Below are positions 1 through 5,375 of a stretch of DNA of 5,375 bases, piece after piece. The first letter of the stretch is position 1. Each line of letters starts with the position of its first letter. The notes under the pieces were generated by a model. That model was not told the DNA's origin. It saw nothing but the letters and a program-made list of their open reading frames with translations, and did not search any database. Position numbers and translations under genes: made by a program. Source of the DNA: Rhodobacter sp. (lineage in GTDB: Bacteria > Pseudomonadota > Alphaproteobacteria > Rhodobacterales > Rhodobacteraceae). Location of the stretch: positions 1 to 5,375 of the forward strand of contig DPZQ01000034.1 in the NCBI GenBank assembly GCA_003536295.1, read 5' to 3'.

Positions 1-42
1 CTGCTGTTTGCGCTGTTTCTTGCCTTAGCCGCATGGGGATGA
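1..42 (+). CDS. C-terminal end of a gene cut by the window edge, probably a membrane protein
   Basis: Only the last 13 codons and a TGA stop (40-42) are visible, reading LLFALFLALAAWG. The run of Leu, Phe and Ala looks like a final membrane helix, but the product cannot be identified from so little. The stop lies 13 bases before the TTG proposed as the start of the OmpA-family gene, in the same direction, so the two are probably cotranscribed. The reading frame is inferred from the hydrophobic sense of the peptide and the operon-like spacing. Confidence 0.45.
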   Translation: MLFALFLALAAWG

Positions 43-55
43 TTGAATCTAAAGG

Positions 56-2032
56 TTGCAAGCTCTATTAAAAAGTAAATTGCACATAGGCGCCGCTTTG
101 TTTGAAAATAAAACCAAACTTTACACAAACGGTATTACCCTCCTGGCATTTTGCCTTGCGGCGGCCTTGTCAGCAGTCGTTGCGATTTACAGCGTGGCCT
201 TTTTTGAGACCCGCATGAGTAGTGAAGTTCGCGACTTGCTGCAGCGTCAGGGGTTAGATTGGGTCAAAGTTGACGGCGACGGCATGATCACCCGCCTCCA
301 GGGTTTGGCACCGAATGAGGCAGCGCGATTTAGAGCTATAAATCAGGCCAATCGATTGGTCGATTTTGGTCGCCTGCGTGATGAGTTAGAGATGAACACC
401 AATGTGACATTGAATATTCCCCGCTTCTCACTTGAGATGCTGCGCAACGACGACGGCATTTCTCTTATTGGGTTGATGCCAGATCCGAAAGCCAAGGCCG
501 AGATGCTCAAGAAAGTCATCGGTCTAAACCCCAACGGGCAGATCACAGATCTGATTGAAATAGCCCAATTTCCGGCACCCAAAGGCTGGGACAAGGCCTT
601 GTCCTTTGGCATAACCGCACTGACGTTGTTGCCGCGCTCAAAAATATCAGTCGCCAGTAATAATGTGACCATCATAGCCATTGCTCAAAGCGGCGATGAG
701 AAGCTACGTTTGCAAAGTGACCTTGCCGATCAAAAACCGGCCGCCTTGCAGGTTTCCATAACAATTTCTGCGCCAAGGCCCGTTATCACTCCCTTTACCT
801 TCCGCATGAGCATCGACGAAACCGGCCCACGGATTGAGGCCTGCTCGGCCGACAGTACCAAAGCGCAAACGGCGATTTTAAAAGCGGCACAGGCGGCGGG
901 TCTGCCAAAGAGCGAAAACTGCACCATAGGTTTGGGAGCCCCTTCGCCACGTTGGGCACAAGGGGTTATTGCAGGGATAGAGGCGGTTCGGGCCTTGGGC
1001 ACGGGCACTATCACCATTTCAGATGCCGATGTCTATTTGATGGGTGATTCTAACACCCCTCCCGAAGTGTTTGAAGATGTGGAGGCCAATCTAAAGGCCA
1101 ACTTACCGCCCGTCTTTTCACTGGATGCAGGCTTACCCCAAAAACCTGCTGCGGAGGACGTCGCCCAGTCGGAGTTTTCAGCGCAGCTTCGTCCCGATGG
1201 GCAGGTCCGGCTGCGCGGTTTTTTGCCAGATTTAAACTTACAGACTGCCGTCAAAAGCTATGCCCAGACGCTTTTTGGAGCACAAAATGTGTTTATGGCC
1301 AGCGAAATCGACCCCGGACTACCGCGCGGCTGGCCTGCGCAGGTATTTGCCGCCCTTAAAGCGCTAGCTTTGGTACATCATGGTCAAATCACTGTACAAG
1401 CTGACATGGTACGCATGACCGGCGTCAGCGCAAAGCCCTATGCCCGCGATAGTGTGGCGCGCATTCTGTCCGATCAACTTGGGCGAGACGGCCGATTTGA
1501 GGCCAGCGTCACCTATGACCAAGAACTTGATCCTACCGTCATTCTGCCCACCTCTGAGGCCTGCCTCACGCAGCTTGCCGACATATTGGTCAAAGATAAA
1601 ATTACATTCGAGCCCGCCTCAACGGCAATTTCACCTACTGCAAGAAAAGTGCTTGATGCTTTGGCTGAAACCTTGAAAAAATGTCCTGAAATTATGCTTG
1701 AGATTGGCGGTCACACGGATGCCGTAGGTCCAGCCGAAAGTAACAGGGGCCTATCGCAAGCTCGTGCCGAAGCGGTTTTGGTGGCGCTGCAAGCGCGTCG
1801 CGCACCAGTGGCGGGTCTTAGCGCTTACGGCTACGGCGAAGATAACCCAATCGCCAACAATGCAACCGAAGCCGGGCGTGACGCCAACCGGCGCATTTCC
1901 ATCACAAGACGCAAAGACGACACTGACCGCGAAAACACCGCAATCTTGGGTCTGATCAATGATGACGAGCGCCCAAGTTTTGCGCCTGCCCAAGACGCAA
2001 TGCGACCCAAGCCACGCCCCTCATCTATGTAA
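56..2032 (+). CDS. Membrane-anchored OmpA-family protein with BON-like repeats
   Basis: Envelope protein expected to be anchored in the inner membrane and to bind peptidoglycan through its C-terminus. A single hydrophobic segment (about residues 27-49) precedes a periplasmic part. Residues about 55-120 look like a BON-type module, followed by three related modules at about 122-242, 243-362 and 374-490. These share an 'xLxGxxPD' strand, a 'PxxWxxxxxxxxxAL' helix and a 'G.ITvs.a.V' strand. The OmpA domain spans about 500-619, with HTD (D555), LSQAR (R570) and GRDANRRI (608-614). D555 and R570 match the diaminopimelate-contacting Asp/Arg pair of OmpA domains. Two cysteine pairs (C263/C289 and C503/C543) could form disulfides. 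A charged, Pro-rich tail ends the protein. The start is uncertain: frame stops at 44-46 and 50-52 make TTG 56 the first possible start, TTG 80 and TTG 98 are alternatives, and none has a good ribosome binding site. ATG 215 would remove the membrane anchor. This architecture is common in Rhodobacteraceae; its exact role is not established. Confidence 0.85.
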   Translation: MQALLKSKLHIGAALFENKTKLYTNGITLLAFCLAAALSAVVAIYSVAFFETRMSSEVRDLLQRQGLDWVKVDGDGMITRLQGLAPNEAARFRAINQANRLVDFGRLRDELEMNTNVTLNIPRFSLEMLRNDDGISLIGLMPDPKAKAEMLKKVIGLNPNGQITDLIEIAQFPAPKGWDKALSFGITALTLLPRSKISVASNNVTIIAIAQSGDEKLRLQSDLADQKPAALQVSITISAPRPVITPFTFRMSIDETGPRIEACSADSTKAQTAILKAAQAAGLPKSENCTIGLGAPSPRWAQGVIAGIEAVRALGTGTITISDADVYLMGDSNTPPEVFEDVEANLKANLPPVFSLDAGLPQKPAAEDVAQSEFSAQLRPDGQVRLRGFLPDLNLQTAVKSYAQTLFGAQNVFMASEIDPGLPRGWPAQVFAALKALALVHHGQITVQADMVRMTGVSAKPYARDSVARILSDQLGRDGRFEASVTYDQELDPTVILPTSEACLTQLADILVKDKITFEPASTAISPTARKVLDALAETLKKCPEIMLEIGGHTDAVGPAESNRGLSQARAEAVLVALQARRAPVAGLSAYGYGEDNPIANNATEAGRDANRRISITRRKDDTDRENTAILGLINDDERPSFAPAQDAMRPKPRPSSM

Positions 2033-2034
2033 GG
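2031..2034 (+). promoter_or_regulatory. Ribosome binding site of the 109-residue gene
   Basis: AAGG overlaps the TAA stop of the OmpA-family gene (2030-2032) and sits 7 bases before ATG 2042. The overlap suggests the downstream gene is translated from the same message and supports ATG 2042 as its start. Confidence 0.55.
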
Positions 2035-2041
2035 TCTGATC

Positions 2042-2371
2042 ATGAACCGCACAGAATTTACAATTGCGACAGCTGTCGTTCTTTTTATTGCCTTTGCACT
2101 GGGTTGGTTGGCCTATGCCGCCATGCACCGCTTTCGCCGCATAAAAGGATCTGATATGTCAGAGATTGACCTTTTAGCGCAATCGCTGCACTCTACTGAA
2201 GAGGCCCTAAACCATGCTGTGCAAGGCGCCAACCTCCGCGAGGCCGAGCTATTGAGCCTGAACTCGCAATCTGATGCTGAATTGCGCGCGGCCATGAATG
2301 CTCTGCGCGATGTGCGTGCAGAAAACGAAGAAATGCGTAGTTATATCGAAAAGATGCACGCCAATAACTAA
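2042..2371 (+). CDS. Small membrane-anchored coiled-coil protein, function unknown
   Basis: 109 residues. One hydrophobic helix (about residues 6-28) is followed by a basic stretch (HRFRRIK, 29-35), which by the positive-inside rule puts the rest in the cytoplasm. Residues about 40-105 are rich in Glu, Ala, Leu and Gln with no Pro, as expected of a coiled coil. No catalytic motif is visible. It starts 9 bases after the OmpA-family stop with a good ribosome binding site, so it is very likely in the same operon and may be the cytoplasmic-facing partner of that protein; the partnership is inferred from position only. I recognise this gene pair as typical of Rhodobacterales but know no assigned function. 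A second start with its own ribosome binding site lies at codon 39. Confidence 0.75.
   Translation: MNRTEFTIATAVVLFIAFALGWLAYAAMHRFRRIKGSDMSEIDLLAQSLHSTEEALNHAVQGANLREAELLSLNSQSDAELRAAMNALRDVRAENEEMRSYIEKMHANN
2143..2148 (+). promoter_or_regulatory. Possible internal ribosome binding site before ATG 2156
   Basis: AAAAGG lies 7 bases before the in-frame ATG at 2156 (Met39 of the 109-residue protein), the same spacing as at the main start. Translation from here would give a 71-residue protein with the coiled coil and no membrane helix. It may be chance, because these bases also encode the Ile-Lys-Gly-Ser linker. Confidence 0.3.
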
Positions 2372-2382
2372 CTCATGCAGCC

Positions 2383-3723
2383 TCAACCCATCAGGGCCAA
2401 AGCCAATTTATTTTGTTTTTCAATGAGTTTTGGCAGGTCAATGCTTGTGATCTGCCCCCCTTGAACAATCTGACGCCCTTCAACAAAAAGATCGCGCACC
2501 GCCATTGGGCCACAAAGCACCAAGGCGGCCACAGGGTCCCATGCACCCGCTGCCGCCAGACCTGATAGATCCCAAACGGCAATATCGGCACGCTTTCCAA
2601 CGGCGATTTGGCCGCAGTCATGGCGACCAAGCACCTGTGCACCCCCCAATGTGGCCACTTCCAACGCCTCGCGCGTAGACATAGCGTCAGCGCCAAGGGC
2701 GACACGTTGCAATAGCATGGCTTGGCGTGCCTCGGACAAAAGATGCGCGGCATCATTGCTGGCCGACCCATCCACTCCAAGGCCCACAGGCACCCCCGCG
2801 TCGCGCAAGGCCCGCAAAGGAGCTATGCCCGATCCCAAACGGCAGTTTGAACAGGGACAGTGGGCAATGCCCGTCTTGGTTCGCGCGAAAAGATCGATTT
2901 CGGTCTTGTCTAACTTCACGCAATGGGCGTGCCAAACATCATCGCCCACCCAGCCCAAATCTTGGACGTATTCGCCCGGTCTGCATCCAAATTTCGCCAA
3001 TGAATAGGCAATATCTTCGTCATTCTCAGCCAAATGCGTATGAAGCATCACCCCTTTATCTCGCGCCAAAAGGGCCGCCTCGCGCATTAGATCACGGCTA
3101 ACCGAAAAGGGAGAGCAAGGCGCTATGCCCACACGCAGCATTGCCCCCTCCAGCGGATCATGAAAGGCGTCGACCACACGAATGCAATCTTGCAAGATTA
3201 TCTCTTCTTTTTCGACCAACGCATCGGGGGGAAGTCCACCTTGGCCTTCGCCGATACTCATGGCTCCGCGGGTCGGGTGAAAGCGTAAGCCCACCTCTTG
3301 GGCGGCAAAGATCGTATCTTCTAGCCGCGCACCGTTGGGGTAAAGATAAAGATGATCAGAACTTAGTGTGCAGCCCGATAGCGCCAACTCACATAGCCCG
3401 ACGGCAGCCGATGTGAAAATCTCATCCGGGCCAAACCGCGACCAAATTGGATAAAGGGTCTTAAGCCAGCCAAACAGCAACGCATCTTGCCCGCCAGGTA
3501 CAGTACGCGTAAGGCTTTGATAAAGGTGATGGTGAGTATTGACTAATCCTGGCGTCACCACACAACCGTGCGCAAAAACTACTTGGACATCAGGGGCCAC
3601 AATATTTTGGCCTATTTGGGCGATGACACCATCTTTTAGTAAAAGATCACAGTCAGCCAATTCGCGCCGGGTTGGGTCCATCGTCACTATGACGCGGGCG
3701 TTTTTTATCAGAAATTTGGTCAT
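2383..3723 (-). CDS. Amidohydrolase, probable 8-oxoguanine deaminase
   Basis: Cytosolic metal-dependent deaminase of the amidohydrolase superfamily (COG0402 group), 446 residues, full length. The metal and catalytic set is complete: HxH at H64/H66 (NTHHHLYQ), H230 and E233 in HTHLAE, H267 in WHAHC, and D318 in GVDGSASND. The closest family I recognise is the 8-oxoguanine deaminases typified by Pseudomonas Pa0142, which turn 8-oxoguanine into urate and ammonia. Shared stretches include SSDHLYLYPNGARL, GEGQGGLPPD, APCSPFSVSRDLMRE and CPCSNCRLGSG. The related chlorotriazine/hydroxyatrazine hydrolases and guanine deaminase are less likely. ATG 3723 is preceded only by a weak GAAG and lies 10 bases after the hisN stop, so translation may depend on hisN. 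Role by inference: clearing or salvaging oxidised guanine. The family call is firm; the exact substrate rests on similarity. Confidence 0.85.
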   Translation of the reverse strand: MTKFLIKNARVIVTMDPTRRELADCDLLLKDGVIAQIGQNIVAPDVQVVFAHGCVVTPGLVNTHHHLYQSLTRTVPGGQDALLFGWLKTLYPIWSRFGPDEIFTSAAVGLCELALSGCTLSSDHLYLYPNGARLEDTIFAAQEVGLRFHPTRGAMSIGEGQGGLPPDALVEKEEIILQDCIRVVDAFHDPLEGAMLRVGIAPCSPFSVSRDLMREAALLARDKGVMLHTHLAENDEDIAYSLAKFGCRPGEYVQDLGWVGDDVWHAHCVKLDKTEIDLFARTKTGIAHCPCSNCRLGSGIAPLRALRDAGVPVGLGVDGSASNDAAHLLSEARQAMLLQRVALGADAMSTREALEVATLGGAQVLGRHDCGQIAVGKRADIAVWDLSGLAAAGAWDPVAALVLCGPMAVRDLFVEGRQIVQGGQITSIDLPKLIEKQNKLALALMG

Positions 3724-3733
3724 CTGTCTTCAC

Positions 3734-4534
3734 TCAAGCCGTACTGTTTAAGAGGTCCAAAGCGGCGGCATGAATATTGCGGTTCGCCGCAGCTAAAATA
3801 CGTCCACCTCGATGGGCTGGCTGGCCTTTCCAGTCGGTCACAATGCCACCTGCTGCGGTGATAACAGCGATGGGCGCTTGCACATCATAGGCTTGTAATC
3901 CCGCCTCAACAACTAAATCAATTTGACCCGCCGCCACCATCGCATAGGCGTAGCAATCGCCGCCGTAACGTGTCAGGCGACAGGATTTGGCCAAACGATG
4001 AAAAGCCTGCCCATCAAGTTCTGAACCCACTTCAGGGAAGGTCGTCATGATTGTTGCTTCATCAAGCGGGCGCGCCGCACGGGTTTTCAAGGGTACTTCG
4101 CCCATCGGCCCTTTCACAATGGCACGCCCAAAGCCGCCTTCGAAACGCTCTTGAATGTAGGGTTGATCTATCACCCCATAAAGCGGGCCATTTTCATCAG
4201 ACAGCGCGATCAAGACACCCCATGTGGGCAGACCGGCCAAAAAGGCCTTTGTGCCGTCAATAGGGTCGAGCACCCACGTCAGGCCGGATTGGCTGGCCTT
4301 GGCTTTGCGCTCCTCGCCCAAGATGCCGTCATTTGGACGTCGTTTGTCCAAAATGGCACGCATAGCATCTTCACTTTCACGATCGGCAATGGTCACGGGA
4401 TCAAAGTTCCCTGAACCTTTGTTATCAGAACTGAGACCAGCACTACGAAAATGACGCAACGTGGCCAGACGAGCCGCCATTGCAAGTTCTGCGGCAACCG
4501 CAATCAGGTCCTGTTGTTCGGCTTGGCTGCACAT
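3734..4534 (-). CDS. hisN: Histidinol-phosphatase, inositol-monophosphatase family (HisN type)
   Basis: Predicted to convert L-histidinol phosphate to L-histidinol, the penultimate step of histidine biosynthesis, in the cytoplasm with Mg2+. It has 266 residues, usual for the family. The motifs are complete: DPVTIAD (45-51), GEE (73-75), DPIDGTKAF (90-98) and YD (216-217). Expected metal ligands are E74, D90, D93 and D217. The TKAF ending of the DPIDGT motif and the GLPTWG that follows point to HisN-type enzymes rather than true inositol monophosphatases or CysQ. Other phosphate esters remain possible substrates, as is common in this superfamily. ATG 4534 follows TGGGA with 6 bases between. 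It is the first intact gene of a two-gene minus-strand operon with the deaminase, and it begins 17 bases after the end of a decayed XRE regulator gene, which probably once preceded it in the same message. Confidence 0.85.
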   Translation of the reverse strand: MCSQAEQQDLIAVAAELAMAARLATLRHFRSAGLSSDNKGSGNFDPVTIADRESEDAMRAILDKRRPNDGILGEERKAKASQSGLTWVLDPIDGTKAFLAGLPTWGVLIALSDENGPLYGVIDQPYIQERFEGGFGRAIVKGPMGEVPLKTRAARPLDEATIMTTFPEVGSELDGQAFHRLAKSCRLTRYGGDCYAYAMVAAGQIDLVVEAGLQAYDVQAPIAVITAAGGIVTDWKGQPAHRGGRILAAANRNIHAAALDLLNSTA

Positions 4535-4551
4535 AATTTATCCCATCAAAA

Positions 4552-4943
4552 TTAGGCCTGCGCTTTGGGCAAGCCTGAGGGTGCTGTATCCGACAAGACG
4601 CGTGCCAAGTCAAATACTCGACGGGGTTGTAGTTCGGGAATGGAATAATAGCACCGCACCAGCACAATCGCTTTTTAGCCGGCCAAAATATCAACTGTGC
4701 GTGCAATGTGACTACTGATTATCTTCGTACAGCCCATCAAAGAATAAGCTGATGGTTACGCTCAAAGTACCTAAAATTTCTCAAAACCGCGAGGCGCCGA
4801 GACGGTTTATGCCCATTTCATATTTCGAAATTTGTTGGAATTTAATTCCAACTTTTTCAGCGATTTGCTGTTGGGTCAAACCCAACATCCAGCGAAGGTG
4901 GCGTATAGATTTTCCAAAAATGTACGTCTCCTGGGTGCTTCAC
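4552..4943 (-). pseudogene. Decayed XRE-family helix-turn-helix transcriptional regulator
   Basis: Read on the minus strand across frames, the whole of a roughly 130-codon alphaproteobacterial XRE regulator can be followed. A GTG start at 4943 gives MKHPGDVHF. A shift of one base in the T5 run at 4916-4920 then leads into GKSIRHLRWMLGLTQQQ, AEKVGIKFQQISKYE and GINRLGASRF, which is the DNA-binding helix-turn-helix. TGA at 4783-4781 replaces a Trp codon usual in the family (RLWDI). The frame then continues to SLFFDGL near 4732 and meets TAG at 4714. After a second frameshift between about 4738 and 4692 comes DILAG, then TAA at 4677-4675, then LVRCYYSIPEL and VFDLARVLSDTA to TAA at 4554-4552. 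Comparison is with family members recalled from memory (MxHPVDVHVGKRIRHRRW, DLVRSYYAIPE). The DNA-binding core might still be made if translation began at Met 4882, but no functional full-length protein is possible. Confidence 0.85.
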
Positions 4944-4967
4944 AATTCACTCTTTTTAAAGCTTTGC

Positions 4968-4983
4968 TTATTTATATAAATAA
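4968..4983. repeat. 16-bp perfect AT-only palindrome
   Basis: TTATTTATATAAATAA reads the same on both strands. It lies between the regulator pseudogene start (4943) and the IS left end (4990). On the minus strand it contains TATAAAT at 4976-4970, about 26 bases before the GTG, where a -10 element of the regulator gene could sit. The matching -35 region would fall inside the IS, where no TTGACA-like sequence is seen. It could equally be a former operator of the regulator, or chance in an AT-rich stretch. Confidence 0.35.
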
Positions 4984-5002
4984 ATATTAGGGGCTGACCC
5001 AG

Positions 5003-5022
5003 ATAACCTAAAAAGAGGTTAT
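5003..5022 (+). repeat. Hairpin at the IS end covering the transposase ribosome binding site
   Basis: ATAACCT (5003-5009) and AGGTTAT (5016-5022) pair perfectly over 7 bp with a 6-base AAAAAG loop. The right arm contains the AGG of the best ribosome binding site, and its last two bases are the A and T of ATG 5021. A message that starts outside the IS could form this stem and be poorly translated, a known protective device in several insertion sequences. That role here is inferred. Confidence 0.5.
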
Positions 5023-5023
5023 G

Positions 5024-5375
5024 ATGGGAAACATGAGAAAGAGTCGTCTAAGTCCCTACAAACAAGATCGCCTCTCGGAGCATTTTGTTTCGGGATCGAC
5101 AGCGCGAACTGCGGCCAGCCTTTGCGGTGTGAACCGCAAGACAGCAGCCTTTTATTTTCTCCGGCTGCGCGAAATTATCGCCTATGAACGGAAAGCTGAA
5201 AGCGAAGCTATGTTCGGTGGAGAAATCGAAGTTGATGAAAGCTACTTTGGTGGCAGGCGGAAAGGAAAACGCGGGCGCGGTGCTGCAGGCAAAATCCCTG
5301 TTTTTGGCTTATCGTTGCCTGACAGTGGTTTGTTTGCAAACCATGAGAAGGTAAAAAGGGGTGGGAAAGTTTATA
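5024..5375 (+). CDS. IS1595-family (ISXO2-like) transposase, N-terminal part
   Basis: Open to the window edge; about 117 residues are visible. The N-terminal part (TARTAASLCGVNRKTAAFYF) is a helix-turn-helix-like DNA-binding region. The catalytic core opens with GGEIEVDESYFGG, whose Asp (codon 5234-5236) is the first acidic residue of the DDE/DDN triad; the rest lies outside. GKRGRGAAGKIPVFGL follows as in relatives, but 14 extra residues (SLPDSGLFANHEKV) then stand before KRGGKVY, where the family I recall reads FGLLKRGGKVY. In-frame ATGs occur at 5021, 5024 and 5033; ATG 5024 is chosen because AAGAGG (5013-5018) lies 5 bases before it, and ATG 5033 (MRKSRLS) is also plausible. No stop or frameshift is present in the visible part. 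Whether the enzyme is active with the insertion is unknown. Confidence 0.85.
   Translation, partial: MGNMRKSRLSPYKQDRLSEHFVSGSTARTAASLCGVNRKTAAFYFLRLREIIAYERKAESEAMFGGEIEVDESYFGGRRKGKRGRGAAGKIPVFGLSLPDSGLFANHEKVKRGGKVY
5326..5343 (+). repeat. 7-bp hairpin inside the extra segment of the transposase gene
   Basis: TGGTTTG (5326-5332) and CAAACCA (5337-5343) are exact inverted copies around a TTTG loop. The hairpin lies wholly within the 42-base segment that appears to be inserted in the transposase reading frame, so it may be a trace of what was inserted. Confidence 0.4.

Larger units (their letters stand above)
4990..5375 (+). mobile_element. Left part of an IS1595-family insertion sequence
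   Basis: The element begins at GGGGCTGACCC (4990-5000), which resembles the terminal inverted repeats of IS1595-family elements of the ISPna2/ISXO2-like kind, and its transposase gene starts within about 35 bases. The right end lies beyond the window. The 8 bases before it (4982-4989, AAATATTA) would be the target duplication if it follows the family's usual 8-bp AT-rich pattern, but the second copy cannot be seen. The end is 46 bases upstream of the decayed XRE regulator start. Confidence 0.8.

Noticed and set aside
2372..2382. Terminator between the convergent operons
   Set aside because: The gap is only 11 bases and no GC-rich stem with a T run is seen across either gene end.
2651..3416. 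Plus-strand open frames of 91-124 codons inside the deaminase gene
   Set aside because: They are antisense shadows of a full-length enzyme with complete catalytic motifs.
4585..4613. Minus-strand TTGACT, 17 bases, GATACA as a hisN promoter
   Set aside because: The -35 is good but the -10 matches only three of six positions, and the bases are explained by the conserved FDLARVLSDT of the former coding sequence.
4443..4718. Overlapping open frames of 85-87 codons on both strands (4461-4718 plus, 4443-4706 minus)
   Set aside because: They run across the end of the regulator remnant and the 5' end of hisN in other frames and show no family signature.
4834..4852. Inverted repeat GTTGGAATTTAATTCCAAC, 9-bp arms
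   Set aside because: It lies inside the helix-turn-helix coding part of the pseudogene and is explained by the conserved VGIKFQ residues, so an operator role is not supported.
4871..4885. Short hairpin TTGGGT/ACCCAA
   Set aside because: It lies within the pseudogene's former coding sequence (LGLTQ) and is not followed by a T run, so it is not a terminator.
4752..4979. 75-residue plus-strand open frame
   Set aside because: It lies antisense to the XRE regulator remnant, whose minus-strand reading gives a clear helix-turn-helix; the plus-strand peptide has no recognisable features.

Overview
The window suits a marine alphaproteobacterium of the Rhodobacteraceae (Roseobacter group). The evidence is a multi-domain BON-like/OmpA protein and a small coiled-coil partner of a kind typical of that group, a HisN-type histidinol-phosphatase, and the remains of an alphaproteobacterial XRE regulator. 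Base composition looks moderate rather than GC-rich, as in lower-GC roseobacters. The genus cannot be fixed from this window.

Layout. Positions 1-42 hold the last 13 codons of a plus-strand gene, probably for a membrane protein. A 658-residue membrane-anchored OmpA-family protein follows (56-2032), then a 109-residue membrane/coiled-coil protein (2042-2371). Tight spacing suggests one plus-strand operon acting at the cell envelope. Eleven bases later it meets a minus-strand operon head to tail: hisN (histidinol-phosphatase, 3734-4534) followed by an amidohydrolase most like 8-oxoguanine deaminase (2383-3723).

The stretch upstream of hisN (4535-4989) has no intact gene but is not empty. On the minus strand, 4943 to 4552 carries a full-length XRE-family regulator recognisable from start to end and broken by two frameshifts and two in-frame stop codons. 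It ends 17 bases before hisN, so it was probably once the first gene of that transcription unit. From 4990 to the window edge lies the left end of an IS1595-family insertion sequence (ISXO2-like transposase), 46 bases upstream of the dead regulator's start. A reasonable inference is that the IS separated the regulator from its promoter and the gene then decayed. That leaves open how hisN and the deaminase gene are now transcribed.

The least ordinary points are the mapped pseudogene, the IS position relative to it, a 14-residue in-frame insertion in the transposase next to its catalytic core, and a hairpin at the IS end that covers the transposase ribosome binding site. I saw no clearly new biological system; the rest are recognisable families.
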